NCBI GenBank assembly: GCA_001972305.1
Contig: BDDD01001639.1
Location: 186,001 to 250,000, forward strand
Reading direction: 5' to 3'
From: Cephalotus follicularis
Taxonomy: Eukaryota > Streptophyta > Magnoliopsida > Oxalidales > Cephalotaceae
DNA: 64,000 nucleotides
In this document: positions 22,501 through 30,523 of the stretch, one piece after another
How the letters are laid out: each line of letters begins with the position of its first letter
Numbering within the stretch: position 1 is the first letter of the stretch
The notes under the pieces: model-generated
Database searches by the model: none
The model's input: the letters and a program-made list of their open reading frames with translations, nothing else
What the model was told of the DNA's origin: nothing
Translations under genes and position numbers: made by a program

Positions 22501-25500
22501 AGTCTTTTGAGCCACATCAGTTCACAAATTCCTCGTGCCATTGCTCTGCATTCTACTTCTGCACTAGATCTTGACACTACAATTTGCTTCTCCAAGCGAC
22601 TAGATTGCCACCAAAAAAGGTGCAATATCCCAAAGTAAATCTTCTATTTACTTTAGACCTGCCCATTCTGCATCAGTATAGGCTTCTAATCTCAAGTGAC
22701 TATGACAAGAAAACATGATTCCTTTTCCAGGGGTAGACTTCAAGTATCTCAAGATTCGGTATACTGCTTCTAAGTGAAGTGTTCGTGGATCATGCATGAA
22801 TTGGCTAACATCTACTGCATAGGCAATAACTAGCCTTGTATGAGACAAGTATATCAATCTTCCTACTCATCTCTGGTACCTCTCCTTATCAACCGGGTCA
22901 CCACCTCCATTACAAAGATGATGGTCAACCTCATCAAAAGAACCAGTAGATTTGCAATTACTGAAATGATGATTCACCTCAATACGGAAGTCTGTAGGTC
23001 TGCAACCAAGCATGTCACTGTCATTAAAAAAGTCAAGCACATACTTCCTTTGGGAGATAAAGATGTCACTGTCCAATCTGGCCACCTCAATCTCAAGGAA
23101 GTATTTCAACGGACCCAAGTCCTTGATCTTAAATTTCCTGGCTAAGTGAAATTTAAGCTTGGACACTTCTACTTCATCATTGACTGTCACTACAATGTCA
23201 TCCACATAAACAATAAGATATGTGATCTTTTCTCTAATTGGTTTAACAAATATAGTGTGATCCGCTTTACTTTACTGGTAACCAAAATCAAACATAGCCT
23301 TGCGAAATCTACCAAACCAGGCTCTCGGTGATTGCTTCAATCCATACAATGCTCTCTTGAGTTTGCATACATTTCCTTCAGTTGGTTGAGATGAAAAACA
23401 TGGAGAAATATCCATGTACAACTCCTCCTCAAGATTTCCGTGAAGAAATGCATTCTTCACATTTAATTGCTGTAAATTCCATCCAAGATTTGGAGCACAA
23501 GATAAAAGCACTCTCACAGAGTTCATGTTTGCTACAAGGGCAAAGGTCTCCTGGAAATCAATTCCGTAAGTCTTGAGTGAAACCCTTTGCAACCAAACGA
23601 ACTTTGAACCTCTCCACAGTTCCATCTACCTTTTGTTTCACAGTAAACACCCATTTGCATCCCACTGCCTTCTTACGATATGGTAAAGGAACCAATTCCC
23701 AAGTATCACTCTTTTTCAGAACTATCATTTCCTTTACCATGGCATCCCTCCATTTTGGATCTGTAATGGCTTCTTTCCAACCTTGCGGAATAGGAACAAA
23801 GGACAACGGAGAAATAAATGCACGATATGTAGAAGACAACCTTTTGTAAGATACAAAGTTAGAAATAGGGTGTTAGGTACAAGTTCTAACTCCTTTTCTA
23901 TGAGCAATAGGAACATTTGAATTATCAGCAGATAGACTGGCATCAAGAATTTCATTACCTGATATTAAAGGAGATGGATCTGAGTCTGGGGTTGGCAATT
24001 GACTTGGGGGTGCATGAGTGGACTTTCCCTGGAATATGTAATTAATTCCTTTTCCACTTGTGGTTGAGTCTCTCCCACATTCTCTTCTTCAACACAGTTC
24101 TCTTCCTCCCCCTTACCATAATTCTCACTGTTAAGATCTCTATCCCTAAAAGCATGCTTATAAGGAAGAGGTATCTATCAAGTATATATATTGAACAAGC
24201 CCACTTAACACTTTCGATGTGGGATTCACATCTTAACACCCGCCCTCACGTGCAACGTGGACTTATGAAAGTGGGCTCAGAGGTTTACTGCGAAGCTTGT
24301 CCTTGACGGGCTCAGAGGCTTCTATGTAACTTGTCCCAGACGTGTCCCACACGTGATAGGCAGAGGGCCAACCTGGCTCTGATACCATGTTAAGATCTCT
24401 ATCCCTAAAAGCATGCTTATAAGGAAGAGGTATCTCTCAAGTATATATATTGAACAAGCCCACTTAACACTTTCAACGTGGGATTCACATCTTAACACTC
24501 ACTCTCCCCCTCAAGATAAGTAGTATCACTAATCAAATATGAGTTAAAGGGAATCTCTTCCTCGATAATACTACTTGTGACAGGTGAGCAATTGACCTCC
24601 TCAACTTCCTTGTCATTATTAGAATTCTTCCCTTGAAAAGATGACCGAAAGAAAGGCTCGGTTTCGTGAAAAGTAACATCCATGGTGACAAAAAGTTTGC
24701 GAAAAGAGGGATGACAACATTTGTACCCCTTCTGAGAAGGTGAATAACCAAGGAATATACAACATAGAGCCCGAGGGTCAAGTTTATCACGAAAAGGACT
24801 AGAATTATTAACGAAACAAACACAACCGAAAATAAGATTAACAAGATTTGGAGGCTTAATGCTACAATGAGCATCAAGGTGTTGCCACATATAGGTAATC
24901 TTAGAATATTAATCAACCAGATATAAGCCTCCCTGAGAAAAACTAGAGCACTCCTTGCGGATCTCATAACCTTGAGCATAATTATTTGTTGCATAGCATT
25001 GTTTAGAAATTGTGTCCCATACATCTTTGGCGGAATCTAGTGCCATGCTGCGGACTTGGTGTAGGCTCAATAGAATGAAAAAGCCAGGACATCACCATAG
25101 AATTTTCAAATAACCATTGCTCTTCAATAGCGTCATCATTAGTAGGGCGCACAGTTTTCCCTGTCAAGTACCTAGCAAGCCAATTGGCCCTGATAGATAT
25201 GAGACAAGCTTTTAACCATGGAAGATAATTAGTCCCATTAAATTTGAATGGATTGATTTGGAGGTTGGAGTTAAGAACCCGATTAGCCTTAGTAATCACA
25301 ACTCTAGTAGTAGTCCCAACAAATTTTCCAGTATTGGTTATGCTGCTTGCAGCCTCAGTCATGATTAAGAAACAAGCAAAACAAAAGCACTAAAAATATC
25401 TCTAAAACAGATCAGCAAGTATCCAAAGGCCCAACAAGAACGTCAAGTCACGTGCTGGAAATGGGCTGGAACAGAGCCTGAAAAACGCGACGGCCCGTGG

Positions 25501-28500
25501 CTGACGGTGGTGGCGCGTGCATCAGTAATCGGAGACGGCCGGTGGCGATGGCTACCGGGTTTTGTAGATCAGCGGCCAACGGTCCAACGGTGGGGCGTGT
25601 GTGGCATGATTCCACAGGAGTGAGCGTAGATCTACAAACACAGTGGTTGTCCTAGAAAGCGTTTCCAGGCGCGTGGCGACGCGTTGGACCTACGATGATG
25701 GAGCAGTTCCAGGCAAAGGTCGACCGGCAAGAGGCGAATCGACCGATGAGCAGCGTTGATTGATTGGAGGTAGTTGGAGTAGGTCATAAGAGAAGTCTGA
25801 CGGTTTGTGGATCTGGGTCTATTTGGTTGTGACAAAAGGTGTTTAGTCAGCGGAAATACATCGATGACTTCAAAGAAACACAAAGGATGCAACGACACTA
25901 ATCACCTAGAAAAAAAATCCCGATACGAGATTAAGCTCTGATACCAAGTTGAAATTAAGAGGATTTGTATTTCACTCTACATTTGCTATTGGGTACAGAG
26001 GTAGTATTTATACTACTATATATGTACATAAATTTAGCCTAAAATACAGCTCATAATCATTGATAGCAACATTGACAGCTTTGACATATCTGTACATTAA
26101 CAAATGTTTCTAAAATCAATCATCCTTGTCACATGAAAAAATCAAGTAAACAATTAAACTCAACCATAAAAGGAAAGGTCAAAGATTGCAGCGTAATATG
26201 ATCAACCAAGGTTTCCAACAGTAGGAACGATCTGCACAGTGGCATACTCTTCCTCTCCTCGAAACCAGATGTGGCTCTTAATGGGAAAAACTCAAATTAA
26301 AAATAGAAGCAGGAAAGGGGACCTAACCAAAAGAATGGGCCATACTAGTTTCATTAGCCTACACTAACCACCGCCTATATCTGCCATATGAAGTGTGTTT
26401 AACGCATACAGAATGGGTCTCAAGTTTATCTCATTACAGATAATTATTCTACCAATTTTATTAAACCAAAAACAACAATTAATGGAAGCCCATAAATATA
26501 TTAATAAAAATTTCCAACAAGGTCAATTAAACACATAACTAACCTCATAAATTTTCCCAGCTGGAACACTTATCTCCTTGTAGTCATCATTTTTCCTATG
26601 AAGAACATAAAATATGATTAGAATGAAAAAAACCAATGTTAACAATTAAATAATGTAAAAACTTTAAACTTACCTAGATTCTACTGCACCAGCAACCTCT
26701 GCTGAAATAAAGAAGGGGGAATTTGCAAAGACTTCACTGGAATAAAAATATATATATAAAGATCTGACAAAGTAGAAAGCACTATAATCTCTCCAAGATT
26801 TTGAGGCACACAGACACATATACAAGTAATTTAATATAATAAGGCATAAGTACACTACAAGTAGAATACTAACAAGTTCATTGAGAGAACCATGGGGATT
26901 AATATGCCAACTCAGGAATTCGACGAGAGTCATTCTACAAGCATTAACACCATTTAGTATTGTTGTGACGGGTTCAACTTTGTAGTTTGGAAAACACCAC
27001 AACAAAATGGTGTTTGGTAAATAAATATTGAATTATTGTAGTTCATAATTGTCTTGAGATTTAGTATACTAATTTGATTCTCATATTTACCAAACAATTA
27101 TTCAATAAATATGAATCACTCATTACGCTTTTAACATTCAGTTATTCAAATTCTTTCAAGCACAATACTGCAAAGCAACCACAACACACCACTTTTCCAC
27201 AGCACAACACAACACGTCATTATCAAACCAAGCTTTAGTCTTAAAAAGCAGTTTCATCCTCCACAAGAGGAGGCTAGACTTCATTTATCTCCAAGTCATC
27301 ATGATGCAAACATAAGGAGCTCCAAGCAATCAAACAATATTTTATTTCTTGAGCTTAAACTTTGCATGCCATTATTATAATGAGCAATGAAATCGACAAC
27401 ATTAGAATTGTAGCAGCCATATGCAGGATTAAAAATTTTGAACTTTGCACATCATTATTGTATTGTACCAAAATGTATGCAGGAAACAGAAAGATTACCT
27501 GATAAATTTTATAAACCTTTCAAACTCAGAGGTATAGACATCAACTGCTTGTTTTAAGACAGCAACCTGATGCTTCTTTCTATTCAATTAAAGAATAGGA
27601 AAGACATTTAGAGAAGAAGAAAAAAACACAGTGATGAGATAGAGTGAAAGATATTCTAACCTTAAAAAACAGAGAATGTAAAGAATGCAAGATATCTCAC
27701 AATTTACAAGCCTCAAACCTCCCCCATGACAATGACAGAAAGAGTCGAATAAAAAGAACCATCATTGTGAGGCTGTATAAAGGAGGTCCATAACGTTGTC
27801 GTTGCTCTTCCATGGGCCTAATTGAGGGAAAGATATAACTCTTGTGACTCAACATTATAAAAAGGAAAATTTAGACGGAAAATAATTACCTGGGGAATTC
27901 CTACATGGTCATATCTATCTACTTAGGAGGTATAGATCCATTAAAAGTTGACAGCATATGCTATTTATAAAACCAGAAAAATCATACCCTTCATCGTCAT
28001 TTATTTGCCGAATAAAATCCAGTAAAACCTGCACCAAAAGGAGAGGGAATCATCAGCACAATAACCAATAATTGCTGATGACGCTTAAACATACAACTTC
28101 TACTATAATTCAAAATTCTATCCTCTAGATTGTTACAGCTAGCCCTCAATTACCCCATCTGATGAGGAGACAGTTTTAAATCACAAAAAGAAACCATAAA
28201 AAGATAAGCGTGGGCAATTCTATTCATAAAGCGCCCAACAGGATACTGCGTCATTGGATCTAAGTTATTGATGTTCAAGATCTCAAAAGGCCCACAAAAA
28301 TGTATATTGTAGACTGTTATGAGTAACAGTTAAAGATATTGAAGAAACTACAATAAAAAGCCAGACATTCTACGGCTGAAAACAAAAGTTCTCTTGGACA
28401 AGGAGCACAGGCCAACAAAAGTATGTGAAATAGCAACTGCAGTGCAGCAAAGAAGAGCTTATGACTAAAAAAATGAGGGATGATATAGACCAACCTGCGG

Positions 28501-29359
28501 GACTCCTACCAAGTATTTTACAAGGGTTTTGTAGACACCAGTTGCAGAACCAAGCTGAGCTAACTGTCTCCTCCTAAGAAGGCAATCAGTAGTAATAACA
28601 TTGTCACATAAATCATAGTCACTGCCAAAACGGAGTCAAAATAACAGCAAAGAGACCCACCTATCCATTTGTTGTTTCCACAGCAGATCATATCGATCAT
28701 GAATACTTTTACCGGAGTTCACCAAAGCATCAACCTCGGCTTGCTTATTTCTTTCTGAACGATCCCTTTGTTGTCTAATAAGGGTTCCTCGAAAGTCTTG
28801 AGGCATGTAAGTCATAACTGCAAATAAAATCACATATATCTCTTAAAAATATTGAAGCAGTGCCCAAAATACTCACATCTTCACACAATGAAGCAGGAGT
28901 ATGATTTATTGGAAATTCAAGGAAAGAGGAAGAAACCTGTGTTAAAAACACGTTCTGAATTTACAGATTGAAAAGACTCCAATGACTTGAGAGTGTTATG
29001 AAATTTATCCCTAAGCAGGTGGAAAGCAGTGGCCAGTTCAAAATCATCAGGTGTAGAGGATTGCTGAAGCTGCACTCATGAAAGAAATCGAGCACTAAAT
29101 AATTGTATTAGTACAATAATAAGAAGAGAAATTGGGATGCTTTTTTGTTTACTCACCCCTGCAGGCCAATGAGATGTATCAAGTAAAAATAGGATTTCTT
29201 CAATATGTTCCCGATTCTTCCACATGTTCTCATCTATTTTATGGGGAGCCGGACCTTCTGCTTCCTCCACCAATGCGATTTCACCTTTAGGAAAAAAACA
29301 ATCCCAATCAAAATCAAATGCGAACCACATCAAATTCCGCCATTATAAACAAAAATGAA

Positions 29360-29422
<63 letters not shown>

Positions 29423-29590
29423 ACGTATACCTTTAGTGGCAGGAAAGTCGCGAAGCAAATCGTTGGCGAAAGAGCGAATCTGAAAGGAAAGGAGAGAGAC
29501 CTCACCGGAGAGAGGTTGGAATGGGTATTTGTCGTAGTAAGAAGCCAGAAAACTTCTGTTTATGGGAACCAAACCCTGTGTGGAAGCCAT
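7439..29590 (-). CDS. Conserved plant protein with GOLD-like C-terminus; 11 exons seen, intron 10 about 19 kb
   Basis: Exons (minus strand, 5' to 3'): 29590-29431, 29284-29157, 29069-28937, 28817-28661, 28573-28495, 28028-27988, 27818-27719, 27579-27499, 26736-26674, 26595-26544, 7513-7439. All have GT/AG borders, and the phases agree everywhere except exon 7. The start [20 protein letters not shown] is the first Met. Conserved blocks include [58 protein letters not shown] and [19 protein letters not shown]. From memory this is the family of Arabidopsis At5g01010 ('retinal-binding protein'), whose C-terminus is GOLD-like; the function is not established. About 356 codons are recovered, and the last exon was not found. 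Exon 7 has one extra base (T run near 27779-27782) that shifts the frame, so the gene may be a pseudogene unless this is a sequence error. Confidence 0.85.
7514..8689. other. 3' part of intron 10, no recognised element
   Basis: AT-rich sequence. A minus-strand open frame at 7866-8087 and an overlapping plus-strand one at 7972-8172 exist, but neither resembles a family I know. The weak repeated A-rich and AT tracts look like ordinary intron. Confidence 0.4.
8690..9271 (+). pseudogene. Gypsy chromovirus-type pol 3' end (integrase C-terminus and chromodomain-like tail)
   Basis: The segment around 8770-8990 reads [11 protein letters not shown]…[19 protein letters not shown]…[13 protein letters not shown]. 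This is the usual integrase GPY/F-type end of plant chromoviruses. From 9062 a further block ([19 protein letters not shown], then [14 protein letters not shown]) resembles the family's chromodomain-like tail. The frame changes between the blocks and stops occur, so this is a relic. A purine tract ATGAGGGAG (9261-9269) leads into the LTR. The left limit is uncertain. Confidence 0.7.
9272..9676 (+). repeat. Gypsy LTR (about 405 bp)
   Basis: It begins TGACGCGAGACTCGCATGG just after a purine tract and ends CTCTACATCA. A primer site CGGTATCAGAGC (9679-9690, one change from the tRNA-Met site) follows. TATATAAATAGG near 9485 is a likely TATA box. Pol sequence lies on the left and leader plus gag on the right, so this LTR is shared between two internal regions. 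The last 57 bp recur at 21150-21207. Confidence 0.8.
9677..10671 (+). other. Untranslated leader of Gypsy element
   Basis: From the primer site (9679-9690) to the gag start there is a leader rich in CCACC/CGCC patches followed by T- and A-rich sequence. The short open frame 9657-9959 is low-complexity and not supported as a gene. Confidence 0.55.
10672..11762 (+). pseudogene. Gypsy chromovirus gag, truncated
   Basis: ATG near 10673 starts a protein with [22 protein letters not shown] near 10767 interrupts it, and it continues as [18 protein letters not shown]. The retrotransposon gag core follows at 11157: [20 protein letters not shown] and [20 protein letters not shown], as in plant chromovirus capsids. 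More stops follow (11406, 11503). Similarity fades near 11762, where a minus-strand LINE begins. No zinc knuckle, protease or pol follows, so most of the element is missing. Confidence 0.75.
11755..13723 (-). pseudogene. LINE ORF2: AP-type endonuclease and partial reverse transcriptase
   Basis: It starts [16 protein letters not shown] at 13723, the usual plant L1 endonuclease start. A stop interrupts it near 13442 and it resumes near 13423. Endonuclease motifs GDFNV and [10 protein letters not shown] are present. RT follows with [25 protein letters not shown] and [16 protein letters not shown] (12430-12020). A frameshift then leads to [13 protein letters not shown] and KRGLRQG (11988-11810). 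A single-base loss sits in the GLRQGDP motif, and sequence resembling SPYL…GMDYL reaches about 11760. The polymerase active site YADD is absent through truncation. Confidence 0.85.
15241..15270. repeat. (TATTT)n microsatellite
   Basis: Six units of a five-base TATTT repeat lie near the left end of solo LTR 1. Confidence 0.9.
16330..16780. repeat. TG-rich degenerate simple-sequence tract
   Basis: About 450 bp are dominated by TGTGTG, TGTGTTG and GCATGT units. Open frames here (Cys/Val-rich on plus, His/Thr-rich on minus) are by-products of the repeat and not genes. It is part of solo LTR 1. Confidence 0.85.
16851..17056. repeat. GTCGACGC palindrome cluster in solo LTR 1
   Basis: Seven related units occur at roughly 20-50 bp spacing, including AAAGCGCCGACGCTC (16851), GGTCGACGCCA (16887), AAAGTGTCGACGCTC (16916), AAACGTTGACGCTTA (16986) and GAGTCGACGCTTT (17010). 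The core is the palindrome GCGTCGACGC. Function unknown. Confidence 0.75.
19641..20111. other. Unassigned interval with CT-rich tract
   Basis: No gene is recognised. Bases 19905-20000 are CT-rich (CTCTCTACC, CTCCTTCC repeated) and could be the 5' leader of the F-box fragment that follows. Confidence 0.4.
20112..20357 (+). pseudogene. F-box protein fragment, SKIP22-like
   Basis: From ATG 20113 the frame reads [20 protein letters not shown]. After a single-base shift it continues [20 protein letters not shown] and [16 protein letters not shown]. The block DHK[17 protein letters not shown] is characteristic, as I recall, of the central region of plant F-box proteins of the SKIP22 type, which act as SCF ubiquitin-ligase subunits. 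No F-box itself is present, and the frame ends at a TAG near 20354. It lies inside intron 10 of the GOLD-like gene, among transposons, and was probably captured or duplicated. The family call is from memory. Confidence 0.5.
20358..20748. other. Unassigned interval, G-rich then AT-rich
   Basis: Bases 20400-20545 are rich in GGTG/TTGATG on the plus strand and may be a decayed continuation of the F-box fragment. Nothing further is recognised. Confidence 0.35.
20749..20884. repeat. Tandem duplication, about 69-bp unit, two copies
   Basis: The unit starting TGTATTATTAGTGTGTATGA and ending near TAGATTTATCATG is present twice in a row (20749-20816 and 20818-20884). The copies differ by a few bases (ATCG/ATCT and a short deletion). 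Confidence 0.85.
21150..21207 (+). repeat. Fragment of the 9272-9676 Gypsy LTR (3' end)
   Basis: The segment from CCTAAATTTCTTGATT to TGCTCTAAATCA matches the last 57 bp of the LTR ending at 9676, with two mismatches. It is in the same orientation, so it may be what remains of the partner LTR. Confidence 0.75.
21346..21942. repeat. Direct duplication, about 310-bp unit, two diverged copies
   Basis: Copy 1 (21346-21629) and copy 2 (21652-21942) share blocks such as CTAATATTCTTCCTTTG, TCTAATTCTCCCTCAAATAT, CAATATTGAAAATGGGGG, CAACACATATAATCA and AAATCACTGAAAAC in the same order. Divergence is noticeable, so the duplication is old. No coding capacity. Confidence 0.85.
22347..23845 (-). pseudogene. 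Copia 2 RT and RNase H
   Basis: The RT N-terminus at 23839 has [20 protein letters not shown] and [12 protein letters not shown] frameshift follows, then [20 protein letters not shown] and [15 protein letters not shown]. After 23272 another break leads to [18 protein letters not shown] (from 23205); the YVDD motif is partly preserved. RNase H carries TDAEWAG (near 22660), [13 protein letters not shown] and [18 protein letters not shown]. At least four frame breaks occur. The C-terminal ADIFTK end is eroded. Confidence 0.85.
24129..24497 (-). mobile_element. TRIM, copy 2, reversed
   Basis: 110-bp LTRs lie at 24129-24238 and 24388-24497, differing at three positions. Both have TGTTAAGAT/ATCTTAACA ends. 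The primer site (minus strand TGGTATCAGAGC, 24376-24387) abuts the right LTR, and GTGAGGGCGG is the purine tract. The target duplication CTCAC is perfect (24124-24128 and 24498-24502). It is the same family as 6190-6567, including interior blocks (GAGCCCACTTT, GGACAAG). It lies between the integrase and RT parts of Copia 2, so it is younger than that element. Confidence 0.93.
24503..24990 (-). pseudogene. Copia 2 integrase C-terminus joined to gag
   Basis: On the minus strand, gag-like [13 protein letters not shown] (near 24960) runs into integrase C-terminal sequence: [39 protein letters not shown] and [12 protein letters not shown]. The gag zinc knuckle, protease and integrase DDE core are missing between them, so a deletion of about 2 kb is inferred. 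Confidence 0.7.
25003..25362 (-). pseudogene. Copia 2 gag N-terminus
   Basis: The frame starts at 25362 and contains [20 protein letters not shown], with LVRYLTGK-like and EEQW blocks ([22 protein letters not shown]) and the [12 protein letters not shown] turn. These are the same landmarks as Copia 1 gag. It is closed by a frameshift near 25010. Confidence 0.75.
26103..26543. other. 5' part of intron 10 of the GOLD-like gene
   Basis: AT-rich intron sequence lies between Copia 2 and the donor GAG|GTTAGT of exon 10 (26544). No repeat or gene is recognised. Confidence 0.6.
29366..29422. repeat. (GA)n microsatellite in intron 1
   Basis: About 28 GA units with one AAAGA interruption lie within intron 1 (29285-29430) of the GOLD-like gene. 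On the gene strand this is a CT tract close to the donor of exon 1. Confidence 0.95.
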
Positions 29591-29720
29591 CTCTTTGATT
29601 TGCCACGGATGCTGATAACACTAATCAACCACCACCACTGCACTCCCCTCTCCTCCGACTCAAGTCCACGCTACCGCTTACGGTTCCATTTATATTCATC
29701 AATCATCACATCACTGTTCT
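29591..29720 (-). promoter_or_regulatory. Candidate core promoter and 5' leader of the GOLD-like gene
   Basis: On the minus strand, ATATAAAT (29696-29689) lies about 100 bp before the ATG at 29590, a usual distance for a plant TATA box plus a short leader. The interval 29721-29994 up to the Tat LTR is AT-rich with nothing else recognised, so a retrotransposon LTR now lies within about 400 bp of the start codon. Confidence 0.45.
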
Positions 29721-29994
29721 TTTTTTTTTTTTCACGTTCGAGTACTTTTATTTTGTAATAAAAGAACAATAAAATTACTTTCAACAAACCAACAGGTTTT
29801 TGTGTTGGGTGGAGTGGTTGAGTTGGTGTTCGTTGAAGTGATTCAGGTTCAAGAGGCTTTGAGATCCATTCAGAAGTTACATTCTTTGATCGCAATCGAA
29901 GTTTACGAAACACGCTAATATCGATGTTATTTCAATGGATTTTTAAATATGGATATATATTCAGATTTTTTTTATATGTATCACTAATATTAAT

Positions 29995-30400
29995 TGTTAC
30001 TTTGAAATCAATAAGACAACACTACCCCTGTGTGTAAGATTTGATTAACAGAGGAAAACATATAGACCGCTTCAAGGACGATATTAGCTTGATATTTTGC
30101 GATCCTTCCTGACTCTCTGATAGTGATAGACAAGATACGATAAGCTTTTTTTTAGTCTCAAATGTTGTGGTATTTATAGGATTGTCTTGTTGTAACACTC
30201 TCCCCCATAATCTACTTGTATTACAGAGATGATTATTGTACTATTAGGAAACGGTCGAGTATCTTGTCTATTTTCCTACTTTGCGCAAAGGCGTTATGGT
30301 GTGCGTTACCATTTTAGATAGTAAACGGCTCGACCACGTGTCTGCAGTTCCAGATGACACATGACTGTAATTTCAAAGGTGTCTGCGTTACCATTTTATA
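29995..30400 (-). repeat. 3' LTR of Tat element 1, degraded
   Basis: Aligns with 51863-52376 and 53323-53800 through GAAATCAA, GAGGAAAAC, GATCCTTCCTG, GTCTCAAAT and GATGATTATTGTACT. The terminal …CCCATATCA end has been lost. Confidence 0.7.
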
Positions 30401-30523
30401 TGCCTCATGGTCTTCATTTTCTAGGCTTGACAAAGGAGGAAGATCATTTGTAAGGTGAACTTGCTTTGAGTAGGCCTCCAATGCGTGATTGGGATTGCTT
30501 TGTCTTTTGGGCTTTGCTATTTG

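Larger units (their letters stand above)
22054..26102 (-). mobile_element. Copia LTR retrotransposon 2, internally deleted, carries a TRIM
   Basis: LTRs lie at 22054-22212 (159 bp) and 25950-26102 (153 bp). They differ by about ten substitutions and two small indels, so this copy is older than Copia 1. The primer site complement GCTCTGATACCA (25935-25946) sits by the right LTR, and a purine tract (complement of ACTCCCCCTCAAG) lies at the left LTR. The element therefore runs on the minus strand. Gag is fused to the C-terminus of integrase, so protease and the integrase core are deleted. RT and RNase H remain but are broken. A TRIM is inserted at 24129-24497. No matching target duplication was found. 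It lies inside intron 10 of the GOLD-like gene. Confidence 0.9.

Noticed and set aside
22049-26107. Target-site duplication of Copia 2
   Set aside because: GTAAT on the left and AATGT on the right do not match, so no duplication is claimed.
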